Part shown: in pieces, positions 1 to 8,400 of the stretch
How the letters are laid out: each line of letters begins with the position of its first letter
How positions within the stretch are numbered: the stretch's first letter is position 1
Source of the DNA: CAYZXL01 sp964482435
GTDB lineage: Bacteria > Auribacterota > JABMQX01
NCBI GenBank assembly: GCA_964482435.1
Contig: CAYZXL010000045.1
Span: 1 to 38,601, forward strand
Length of the DNA: 38,601 nucleotides
Direction of reading: 5' to 3'
Translations under genes and position numbers: made by a program
Notes under the pieces: generated by a model
Databases searched by the model: none
What the model saw: only the letters and a program-made list of their open reading frames with translations
What the model was told of the DNA's origin: nothing

Positions 1-62
1 ACCAGGAGGAATTATCCATCAGATACGATCGAATGTCAATATATTTATGACGTTAGCTGGAT

Positions 63-281
63 ATGTACTACAAGGAACATGCGCCACCTCATTTTTATGC
101 TGAGCATGGCGATTTCGAGGTGACCATTGGAATTGAATCAGGAATTGTCTCAGGTCGTTTCCCAAGAAGGGCGTTGAATCTTGTTCTTGAGTGGACCATC
201 TTACACGAACAAGAATTATTGGCAAATTGGGAGCTTGCATCAAAGAGGCTACCTCTCAAGCAAATTGAGCCATTGGAGTAA
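63..281 (+). CDS. DUF4160 family small protein, N-terminus probably lost
   Basis: The 72-residue product reads MYYKEHAPPHFYAEHG near its start and ends in KQIEPLE, the core and end of the DUF4160 family. Members usually have about 12 more residues before the MYY..H.PPHFH core. Here the upstream in-frame sequence contains TGA (48-50) and TAG (54-56), so that segment is absent or decayed. No good ribosome binding site precedes the ATG at 63; the strong AGGAGGA at 4-10 has no ATG at normal distance. The gene stops 4 bp before the DUF2442 gene. DUF4160 and DUF2442 genes are often neighbours and have been suggested to be toxin-antitoxin-like; no function is established. It may be an eroded copy. 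Confidence 0.7.
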   Translation: MYYKEHAPPHFYAEHGDFEVTIGIESGIVSGRFPRRALNLVLEWTILHEQELLANWELASKRLPLKQIEPLE

Positions 282-285
282 ATCT

Positions 286-558
286 ATGATACCTCACGTA
301 GTGGAAGCCAAACACATTAGCGCCTACAAAGTATGGTTAAAGTTTAATGATGGTCTTTCGGGCGAGCTCGATCTGTCCGGTGAACTTGACGGTCCGATTT
401 TCGAACCACTAAAAGACATATCGTACTTTCGTAGATTTTCTGTTCGTTACAATACTATCTCATGGGACAACGGTGCAGATTTTGCCCCTGAATTCTTGTG
501 GGAAAAACTCGCCCAACAAGGGGCTCCAGCGGACTGGCAAAAAACCGCCAGCCACTGA
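286..558 (+). CDS. DUF2442 domain-containing protein
   Basis: The 90-residue product (MIPHVVEAKHISAYKVWLKF at the N-terminus, then an F.PL.D..YF.RF pattern and ISWDNGADFAPEFLW) matches the DUF2442 family in length and layout. The ATG at 286 is preferred to any upstream start because GGAGTAA at 275-281, which also holds the stop of the DUF4160 gene, sits at ribosome-binding distance. The 4-bp gap implies co-transcription and probably translational coupling. DUF2442 is a small alpha/beta fold seen in toxin-antitoxin-like pairs and next to mobile DNA. The biochemical role is unknown. Confidence 0.8.
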   Translation: MIPHVVEAKHISAYKVWLKFNDGLSGELDLSGELDGPIFEPLKDISYFRRFSVRYNTISWDNGADFAPEFLWEKLAQQGAPADWQKTASH

Positions 559-603
559 GCGTGGGCCATGGAATATGGTTCAGCCGAGCAGCAGAGAGAA
601 CCT

Positions 604-957
604 ATGGGCGTCACTTATGTTGAAGGTCAGGTGAGGGGGCCGACGGGCAAACCGGAAAGTCTCAGGTTTCTTATAGATAGTGGAGTAACCTATTCGCTCC
701 TGCCTAAAGCGGTGTGGGAAGGGATTGAGTTGAAGCCCAAACGAAGGGTGTCTTTTACACTCGCTGACGGCACAACACTCGAAAGATCGGTGTCGGAGGC
801 CTTCGTGATGCTCCCCCAGGGAGAAGCTCATACACCGCTGATTCTGGGCGAGGAAGGTGACGAGGCGCTGTTAGGCGTGGTGACCTTAGAGATTCTTGGA
901 CTCGTGTTTAACCCCTTCGACCGAAGCCTCCATCCTATGCGCATGCTATTGTGTTGA
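604..957 (+). CDS. Retropepsin-like aspartic protease (clan AA) family protein
   Basis: The 117-residue product has the single-domain retropepsin layout: FLIDSG with the catalytic-type Asp at residue 25 (D-S-G), a LADGTT flap-like stretch, and the second hallmark LLGVVTLEILGL near residue 95. Such short clan AA proteins dimerise to form the active site. The ATG at 604 gives the usual family N-terminus (MGVTYVEG); an in-frame ATG at 568 would add 12 residues of poor character. It follows the DUF2442 gene by 45 bp on the same strand, so it may be in the same transcript. Family members are often found in small gene clusters of this kind, with no known substrate. Confidence 0.72.
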   Translation: MGVTYVEGQVRGPTGKPESLRFLIDSGVTYSLLPKAVWEGIELKPKRRVSFTLADGTTLERSVSEAFVMLPQGEAHTPLILGEEGDEALLGVVTLEILGLVFNPFDRSLHPMRMLLC

Positions 958-1000
958 GCGTAAGGTGACCGCTGGCTTCCGGCAAGCGTCCACAGAATAA

Positions 1001-1185
1001 ACAGGATTCTGTAAATCCTCCTTATCCCGCTTTCAGTCTTACGAGTTTCGGGTATGGCATCGCAGTGTTTGGCCGTCGGAGCACCCGCAGCTTCCTGCCG
1101 TCCCTTTCAAATCCCGGCTATCCCGTAAATCCTGTCGGAAATTTCCTCGCCTTCGGGAGCGCCATGATACGTCGTCGTATTTCTG
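1001..1185. repeat. Dispersed intergenic repeat, copy A
   Basis: This stretch aligns block by block with 35361-35558. Shared blocks are ACAGGATTCTGT-AATCCT, TTTCA-TCTTA--AGTTT-GG, AAATCCCGGCT-TCC-GTAA, AATCCTGT, and ATACGTCG-CGTATTT. The blocks keep their order and strand, with short variable spacers between them. No reading frame is shared. ACAGGAT-rich elements of this sort are common between genes in many uncultured bacteria. The rest of the 958-1324 gap holds only the terminator of the next gene. Confidence 0.75.
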
Positions 1186-1251
1186 ACTTCATCTGCTGAG
1201 ATTGCTGGGACCCTTTGGGCGGTTTGCGGCTTTCCTTTTGGCAAAGCTCTG

Positions 1252-1296
1252 GCGCATAGAAAGAGCGGGCGACCGAGTTGCTCAGCCGCCCGCTCG
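1252..1296 (-). terminator. Rho-independent terminator of the BsuPI-repeat protein gene
   Basis: On the minus strand GAGCGGGCG (1287-1295) pairs perfectly with CGCCCGCTC (1263-1271). The inner part GCTGAG/CTCGGT extends the stem with one wobble pair around a CAA loop, and TTTCTAT follows. It lies about 30 bp after the stop codon at 1325. Confidence 0.8.
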
Positions 1297-1324
1297 AGCA
1301 CAGCACCTCACAAACCGTTCCTGC

Positions 1325-4300
1325 CTACTCCACCTCCACTCGATAGAACCTGCACTTGAGGCCCGCAGCGTTGGACGGCTCGACCTCAGGCGCACCGTCG
1401 TCGGTCCACGTGGCCTCGGCGCCGGTGCCTTCGATCCCCTTGATGAGAAGTCGCCAGGTAGGCTCGCCGGCTGACCATCCGTCGGCGCAATAGACGGAGT
1501 AGGTCTTCCCCGGAACGGTCTTCCACCGCAAAATGACCAGCCCGGCAGGATTCGTCTCGACGTTCACTTTCACCACGGACGAAGAGTCGAGTGGGTCAGT
1601 CCCGCAGAAGTACTCCGCGATGTTGGACATGCCGTCACCGTCGGAATCCTGGTCTTTTTCGCCGCCGACCTCCCGAAGCCCCGTGATGATTTCCCAGGTA
1701 TCCGGGATGCCATTTCCGTTTTCGTCAATCGGCGCCTTCTCCAGCGGAATGACCGAAACCACGTCAAGATGCGCCCAGGGGAACGGCGGGATTATCGGCG
1801 GGACGGGGAAGTCCGGTGGAACGGCGTCATCCGAGCCGGGGTCTTCGACGCGCGGGTCAATCATCGGAACCACCTCTGCCGCCTCATAGCCCGTAACCTG
1901 GACGTACCGCCCGACGTACCAGTCAAGCTCCACCCTGTGGCTGCTCAGGAAGTAGGTAACACTGTTGCCCTCCGGGTTGTAGAGGACATAGCGGCATGGA
2001 TACGGCCACGGCCATATCTCGGACCCGGGTGGGACGGTTTCTGTCGGCTCGAACCACTTCCACCACCACAGCTTCTCGATGAAACCTTTTGCGATGACGA
2101 TCTCCGGCGCGCCCTCGGCTACGGAGATGGGCACCGGCTTGCCCTGCCCGTAACCAATTACACCGCCGGCGACCGTATAGTCATCGGGACCCAGCGACTC
2201 GAACTTGAACTCCCAGACGTGCAGGCCGTACGGCTCGAGGATGACTTCCTCGCCGGTGCTCCACTCCTGCACCACTGGCGCGATGTCGCGGGTCACCGAG
2301 CTGAGTTGCGCGTACGCCTGCTTGCCTTCAGGGAAGGTCAAACTCATTTGTTCTGGCGTGCAGTTTTTGGCCGTGACGTAAACGTAGATCGGGTCGGCTG
2401 GCGCGTAACTGACTTTGTCCGTAGAAACGGCGACCGCCAAAAGCCTCCGGATGCTGAGCACAAACAGCTCCGGAATTGCTGGCGGTTCAACCGCAGGCTC
2501 TTCTGGCGCGATTCCGTCGTAGAGGATGCCGACGACCTCCACGAACTGGCCGAGATACCAGCCGAAATCTATCTGCGGGTTGCGGAGAATGTAGAGGTTC
2601 GCGCCGGTCTCGCGGTCAACAAGAACATATTCGGGGCGATTGTCGGTGGAAATGGTGCCATCATCCGACGGCATTTGGCCGACAATTCCGGACGCGACAA
2701 TCTTCTCCGATGGCTTCTCGATAATCTGGATGGGGAGCTTGCCGCTCCTACCGTACCCGCGGACCTCTCCGCGGACCACATGCCCTCCCGGTGAGAGCGG
2801 ACGCTCTTCGCCCCTGTAAATGAACGTCCATTCCTTGGGGACGCCGGGCTCGATCTCGATGGGCTCGGCGAGGTACGGATAAAGCGTCATCGGAACCCCT
2901 TCCGGAAACAGGCGAATGTCATCCACCCACGCAATCACGTCTTCTCGCGGATCAATCTTGATCGTGAGCGTCTCGGCCTGCTGTCCCTCGGTTACGTTGC
3001 GCGCGATGAGGGTGACAATAATCTCTTCCTGTTGGTAATACTCCGCCTTGTCTGTCTGGACCTCGACCACCAGCAGGTCTCGGATGCTGGTCACGCCGAG
3101 CGGGATGCCGGGCACGGGGAGGAGAGTGTAAACATAGTGACCTTTAACCTCGACGGTCTTGTTGACGTGCGGGTCAAGGTCAATGTCTTCCGGGAAGAGG
3201 CAATAGACCTTCTCGGGGTCGCCTGTGTAGAGGAAGTACCCGGGATAGCCGCCGTATCTACCGTCTTTCAACCACGGGGGTATCTCTCTCAGGAGTAGCC
3301 CCCGCACCGTCAGCTCCTCCGGCTCCCCTTCCTTAACGACGATGACCCTCGGCTCGCTCCGGCCGTACCCGACGACGATGCCCACGATAGAATGCTCGCC
3401 AGGCAGCAAGCGATATTCGCGGGCGCTATGGACGAAACGCCACGTTATCGTCGCGCCTGGCGGCAGCATGATGGAGGTCGGAATTGGCAGGAAGAACTTA
3501 CCCTTCGACCACAAGTACGCCTCGTCTATCCGATAATCGGCTTGATGCAGGGTCGGGAACTCAAGCGTGACGGGCTTATCGGAATTGTTCGTCGCAGACA
3601 CACCGATTTTGACCGGCTCGTCCAGCTCGTAAATCTCTTTATCGGTCGAAACGGAGACCTGGACGATTGGCTCTCCCTGGGCCACGAAAATCTCAGTCGG
3701 CTCGCTTTTGCCGTAGCCGATGACAACCCCGACAATGGAATGCTTTCCGGGGAGGAGGCGATACTGCTCCGCCGTGTGCGTAAACTCCCACGTCTTGAAC
3801 TGTCCGCCCGGGATGGTTTCGTGAGTAACAACCGGCAGTGATATCGCATGTTCGGACCAGTCGTACACGCCGTCAATAATGTAACTTGCCTCGAGACTGG
3901 TCGGGAAAGTCAAAGTTATCGGGTCGGGAAGCGTGTTAGTTGCCGTGACGGAGATTTGCACAGGCTCGTCGAGGGCGTACTCCGTCTTATCGGTCTTCAC
4001 GGTTACGTTTAACCCTGAGACGACCTGGAATTTAATTGGCTCGCTATGCCCGTATCCGACTACGATGCCCCTTATGGTGTGGACACCGGGGAGCAACGGA
4101 TAATCCGCCGGATCGTGCACGAAATCCCACCTCATCGAGCCACCCGGCGGAAGAGGTATCGCGGTTCCCACGTCCCCAAGCGCGTACACGTTGAATTGAC
4201 GGTACGTGTCGTCTATGCAATACCCGGCTACCTCTCCAGTCCGAAACGTCAGCACGATTTCATGGTCGCTTTTGTTGGTTATGGTTACGTGGATCGGGAC

Positions 4301-4786
4301 CTTCTCCCCGACGGAGTACGACTCCTTGTCAGTGGAGACGGTGACGAAAAGGCCATCCCTTTCGCCGACAGCAATGGGGACGGGCCCGCTATGGCCGTAA
4401 CCGACGACAGTGCCGACGATCACGTGCGTGCCCGGCGCCAGGTAGTAGTCCTCTGAGCTGTGCGTGAAGTACCACGAATAAGTCCCCCCGGCAGGAATTT
4501 CAACGTGTGTCTCGGCTTCAATGAACCCCTTGTCGTTTGACCAGAGGTACTTCCCATCAATGGAATAATCCTGCTGGTGGCCGTCAGGGAAGTTGAGAGT
4601 GATGGCGCGGTCGGTCGTGTTGATTGCCTGGAGCTCAATCTTCACGGCCTCCCCCGGCTCGTAAACTTCCTTGTCGGTCAGGAGCACGATGCGTATCGGC
4701 GTGTCCGTCCAATCAGGAAAAGAGCCGAAAGCGCCAGTAACTGTCAGGAAAACACAGAGAGGTATTAGCACAGCGAGCCTTTTCAT
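1325..4786 (-). CDS. Secreted protein with six BsuPI-like repeats, calcium repeat and shared C-terminal domain
   Basis: The 1153-residue product starts at the ATG at 4786, preceded by AAGGAGGGTTG. Residues 1-21 are a signal peptide. Six repeats of about 110 residues follow, of the form VSTDKE.Y...EPV.I.V.A.N followed by LLPG.H.IVG.VVGYG.SEP. They resemble the intracellular proteinase inhibitor BsuPI beta-sandwich. Repeats 1-4 are tandem (about 28-475). Repeats 5 and 6 alternate with three segments containing VEVKG, VEVVG or VQVTG that look like small OB-fold domains. Near residue 1030 a thrombospondin-type-3-like calcium motif (DENGNGIPDTWE, DQDSDGDGMSN) leads into a C-terminal beta-sandwich ending RFYRVEVE, the same ending as the neighbouring beta-helix proteins. 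It has its own promoter and terminator, so it is a single-gene unit. Role unknown; an extracellular binding or adhesion protein is likely. Confidence 0.85.
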   Translation of the reverse strand: MKRLAVLIPLCVFLTVTGAFGSFPDWTDTPIRIVLLTDKEVYEPGEAVKIELQAINTTDRAITLNFPDGHQQDYSIDGKYLWSNDKGFIEAETHVEIPAGGTYSWYFTHSSEDYYLAPGTHVIVGTVVGYGHSGPVPIAVGERDGLFVTVSTDKESYSVGEKVPIHVTITNKSDHEIVLTFRTGEVAGYCIDDTYRQFNVYALGDVGTAIPLPPGGSMRWDFVHDPADYPLLPGVHTIRGIVVGYGHSEPIKFQVVSGLNVTVKTDKTEYALDEPVQISVTATNTLPDPITLTFPTSLEASYIIDGVYDWSEHAISLPVVTHETIPGGQFKTWEFTHTAEQYRLLPGKHSIVGVVIGYGKSEPTEIFVAQGEPIVQVSVSTDKEIYELDEPVKIGVSATNNSDKPVTLEFPTLHQADYRIDEAYLWSKGKFFLPIPTSIMLPPGATITWRFVHSAREYRLLPGEHSIVGIVVGYGRSEPRVIVVKEGEPEELTVRGLLLREIPPWLKDGRYGGYPGYFLYTGDPEKVYCLFPEDIDLDPHVNKTVEVKGHYVYTLLPVPGIPLGVTSIRDLLVVEVQTDKAEYYQQEEIIVTLIARNVTEGQQAETLTIKIDPREDVIAWVDDIRLFPEGVPMTLYPYLAEPIEIEPGVPKEWTFIYRGEERPLSPGGHVVRGEVRGYGRSGKLPIQIIEKPSEKIVASGIVGQMPSDDGTISTDNRPEYVLVDRETGANLYILRNPQIDFGWYLGQFVEVVGILYDGIAPEEPAVEPPAIPELFVLSIRRLLAVAVSTDKVSYAPADPIYVYVTAKNCTPEQMSLTFPEGKQAYAQLSSVTRDIAPVVQEWSTGEEVILEPYGLHVWEFKFESLGPDDYTVAGGVIGYGQGKPVPISVAEGAPEIVIAKGFIEKLWWWKWFEPTETVPPGSEIWPWPYPCRYVLYNPEGNSVTYFLSSHRVELDWYVGRYVQVTGYEAAEVVPMIDPRVEDPGSDDAVPPDFPVPPIIPPFPWAHLDVVSVIPLEKAPIDENGNGIPDTWEIITGLREVGGEKDQDSDGDGMSNIAEYFCGTDPLDSSSVVKVNVETNPAGLVILRWKTVPGKTYSVYCADGWSAGEPTWRLLIKGIEGTGAEATWTDDGAPEVEPSNAAGLKCRFYRVEVE

Positions 4787-4883
4787 GGGACAACCCTCCT
4801 TCTCATAACGGTGTCTCGACCTGCACGTTCCGCGAAGCGGGAACAGAGCCAAGGCTGACACCGAATCGCAAGCGTCTTTGGGT

Positions 4884-4912
4884 ATTATACCAAAACTGCC
4901 GCTGAATTTCAA
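4884..4912 (-). promoter_or_regulatory. Sigma-70-type promoter of the BsuPI-repeat protein gene
   Basis: Read on the minus strand: -35 TTGAAA (4907-4912), a 17-bp spacer, and -10 TATAAT (4884-4889) preceded by TGG, an extended -10. This is close to consensus and predicts a transcript start near 4877 and a leader of about 90 nt before the ATG at 4786. Confidence 0.75.
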
Positions 4913-4984
4913 CCCCATTCTGCATTTTCAGTGATCCCTCACTTTTGGGCGGCAGACGTGACAGAAAAGAAGCCACGATTGCGA

Positions 4985-5077
4985 CAGGATAACAGGATGG
5001 ACCGGATAATCCCGAAAATCCTGTTAATCTTGTCGGACATCCCTCTGCGGCCCCTGCGTTCTCTGCCGTGAAAATAA
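4985..5077. repeat. Short ACAGGAT-type and CTCTGCG-type intergenic repeats
   Basis: ACAGGATAACAGGATGGAC followed by AATCCTGTTAATCTTGTCGG resembles the right-hand block of the dispersed repeat at 1001 (GTAAATCCTGTCGGAAAT). It is followed at 5042-5077 by three imperfect units of C(T/C)CTGCG(G/T). There is no coding potential of note. It lies in the 680-bp gap between two large genes. Confidence 0.55.
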
Positions 5078-5101
5078 GCGCCACGCGGCTGGCAGGCAGG
5101 G

Positions 5102-5174
5102 CTCTCGCAAAGCCGCTAAGGCCGCAAAGAAGCACGCCTTGCGAGTCCCTCGCGTCTTTGCGTCTTGGCGAGAG
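5102..5174. repeat. Imperfect palindromic intergenic repeat
   Basis: CTCTCGCAAAG (5102-5112) with CCGCAAAG (5122-5129) is the near reverse complement of CTTTGCGTCTTGGCGAGAG (5156-5174). The transcript could form one long hairpin with a bulged arm. The CGCAAAG/CTTTGCG style is typical of dispersed elements in environmental genomes. Confidence 0.65.
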
Positions 5175-5307
5175 AAAACGGAATCCGGGTTCTCGCCTCA
5201 AAGTGACCGCAGCGCACACTGGATTTTCATGGTCTCGGGCTGTGCGCAGCTCATGAGGCACTGCCCTGAAAATAGGTCGCGGCTTGCACATCGGGAGATC
5301 GCAGACT

Positions 5308-5364
5308 TGGAGTGCGGGAGCCTGCTCCCGCCTTGTAAGGCTGAAGCTGAGCTTCAGCACTCCA
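5308..5364. repeat. Three-way-junction palindromic element
   Basis: An outer stem TGGAGT (5308-5313) / ACTCCA (5359-5364) encloses two perfect 8-bp hairpins: GCGGGAGC (5314-5321) with GCTCCCGC (5324-5331), and GCTGAAGC (5340-5347) with GCTTCAGC (5351-5358). The cloverleaf-like design suggests a REP- or MITE-like mobile repeat. It is not a tRNA, as there is no anticodon arm or CCA end. Confidence 0.7.
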
Positions 5365-5464
5365 CAGGCGACCACGCAGGCCGCTGGCACGGAAACGCGC
5401 GTTTTCTCAACGCTCCTGGCGGACGCCCAGCGTTGCCAAACCTGTCCAAGCTGAGCGCCGTCCC

Positions 5465-8400
5465 TCACTGGTTTTCCAGAACTCGGTAGAAGCGGAGGGG
5501 AGCGAGGGAAGGCGCGACACCCGTGAGGTAGCCGTCATCGGTCCAGGAGGTGGTCTCGACACCGGCGGAGGGGAGGTTGTTGGTGGCGACGTGCCAGGTA
5601 ACCAAATCGGAGGAGTAGAAAATCGAGTAGGTCGTCCCGCTACTTGACAACCAGGAACTCCAGGTGAGGGTTGCCTTGCCGCCGTCCGGGGCAATCTCGA
5701 CCAGATTGATATAGTATTCATGGGCTCCCATGTCCACACAAAGGGCCTCTCCTCCGTACATGGTTCTGTGAAGGCCGCGAATGTCATTCCCGAAGAAAGC
5801 CCACGGAAGGTTGACGCCCGCGTCTACGCAGGGAGAGGAAGGTAATAGACGGAAATCGCCGGAGGCTTCGGCGACGAACTGTGGGTCTTTGGCGATGTTC
5901 CCTTGTCCCCCTTTGATGCCTCCTTCTACGCAGGAGTAGTCTGGCACGCTGCACTCGGCAAGCTCCTCTCCGCCGTTGCCCCAGATGATGCAGTTTTGTA
6001 TCGTGCCCTTGCAGTCTCTCAGCCCGCTGCCGCCGTTGCCGACGATGGTGTTGTTCTCGATGGCCCCATGGCAATGGAACAACCCTTCGGCGGAGTTGGA
6101 AGTGATAATGTTGTTGCGAATGGTGGCGTGGGTGGGAGTATCGGAAGTTCCACCGAGGATGCCGACGGTGCCGCCGCGGATGACGAAGCCGGATAGGATG
6201 CAGGCATCGCGCTCGCTGCCTGAGAACGTGACAACCGGGCCATTCTGATTACCCTCTATGACGGCAAGGCCCGCGAAAGAGGCCGTTGGCCGGAGGCCAC
6301 TATGGAGAATAATGCTCTTGCCGCCGAAGTTGATGTTCTCCCTGTACACGCCCGGATATACGACAATCTCATTTCCCTCTTCCGAGTCCCGAATGGCATC
6401 CTGAATCGTCCGGTATAAAATCCCCTTGTTGAGGTTCTTTGCGAGAGGGTCGGCAAAGGCCGGATTGAACCCGTCCCGGTACTCGTACTGATTGGTAAAT
6501 CCATCGTTGTCGGGGTCCCCGTTGCCGTTTTCCGAAAGGTCACCGAAGCAAAAAACCTCCCAGTCATCCGGCAGGCCGTCGCTGTCGGTGTCAGCGGATT
6601 TGGAAGTCGCTTCCAGCGTGTTTCCGTAAGCGCCGAGGTCTATGCGTCCGCCGTTGGGCATCGGCTCGAGGGAGTAAGGGGACGAAGGGTCGCCCATGTC
6701 AATGGAGGGTGACCAGGAGCGCAGGTGGAAATCCCCCGATTCGGGGTCCTGGAAATACGGATAAGTTGATATGTTGCCTGCTCCGCCTTTCTGCCAGTCC
6801 TGAATGCAGGAATAGGTCGGGTCGCGCCAGCCATCAAGCTGCAGGTTGCGGTTGGCGGTGTTTCCCCAGATGATGCAGTTGCGGACAACCGCCCAGCATT
6901 GGCAAATCGCGCCGCCCTCGTCTATCGCGGAGTTTCCGACGATGGAGTTGCTCTCGATAATGCCATCGCAGTAGTAGAACGCACCGCCGGCGCGACTTGA
7001 GTTTCGCGCGATGACGTTGTTGCGAATCATTCCGTCACAGTCGGACATGGCGCCTCCGGCAATTGGTCCTGAGTTGTCCGTGATGACATTGTTGGAGATT
7101 GTGGCGTGAGTGCGGTTGCCGCGGATTCCGCCGCCGTAGAAGCCGACCCCGTTGCGAATCGTGAACCCGGAGAGAAGACACGTCTCGCCCTCCGTACCGG
7201 AGAAAACGACGGTGGAACTGCGTCCCCCGCCATCAATTACGGTATTAGCTATGACTTCCGAATCAAGCGGATTTGTGCCCGTGAGCGTGATGTTTTTGCC
7301 TTTGAAATTAATGTTCTCCAGATAGGTCCCCTGGGCAACGGTGACTTTTTGGCCGTCGGGGGAGGCGTCTATTCCTTCCTGAACGGTCTTAAAGGCGGTC
7401 TGCCAGGAGGTTCCGTCACCAGAAGCTGTGACCGATGCGTCAACGTACCAGGGGCCAGAACGGGCAGGATTTGTCCCTCGCTGATATTCCTGAAGATTCG
7501 TGATTCCATCGCCGTCGGGGTCATCGTCCGGCCCTCGACTCAGGTCGCCGAAGAAGTATCTCTCCCAGTCGTCTGGAAGGGAGTCCTCGTCCGTGTCCTG
7601 GGAGGCGGAAGTGGCTTCTGGGGTGTTGCCATAGGCGCCCATGTCAATTCTCTCGCCGTTCGGGTCTGGCTCATTGGAGTAATCGGACCACGGGTCGCCC
7701 GCGTCAATGCAGGGTGACCAGCTCCGCAGGTGATAATCCCCCGCCCCGAGATTGACGAAGTAAGGGAGGTCCGAGATGTTCCCCTCGCCTCCTTCCTGCC
7801 AGTCCTCGATGCAGGAGTAGGTTGGCGCGGAGCAGTCCCGCATCTGAGCCCCCTCCGCGCTGAAGTTTCCCCAGATGATACAGTTAACAATCGTGCCCTT
7901 GCAGGACTCCAGGCCGCCCGGATAGTAGGGGCACATGTTTCCGACTATGGCGTTGTTCTCGATTGCGCCATTGCAGGACTCCAGCCCGCCTCCGGTGGAC
8001 CTGGCGGAGTTGCCGGAAATTATGTTGTTCCGAATTGTGCCATTGCAGTCCGATAATCCACCCCCAGTGTAGCCGGCCGAGTTCCTTGTGATCCTGTTTT
8101 TCTCGATGAGGCCCTGGCAGGAAATCAGCCCGCCGCCGCTGTACCCAGCCTTGTTTTCTTCGATGATGTTGCCCGTGATCGTGCCGCCGCACTCAAGAAG
8201 CCCGCCGCCCGAGTTGCTGACGATGTTTCTTGCGATGACGTTGTTCCGAATGATCCCGTCGCAACGGCTCAGCCCGCGGACATTGTCCGAGACGACGTTG
8301 TTCTCGATGGTGGCGTGCGTGTGATTTCCCTCGATTCCGCTTGCATCGAAACCACTGCCGTTGCGGATGGTGAATCCGGAAAGCACACACGTCTCGTCCT

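Noticed and set aside
4803..5468. 221-aa minus-strand ORF
   Set aside because: It crosses the promoter of the BsuPI-repeat gene and several palindromic repeats and has no protein-like pattern.
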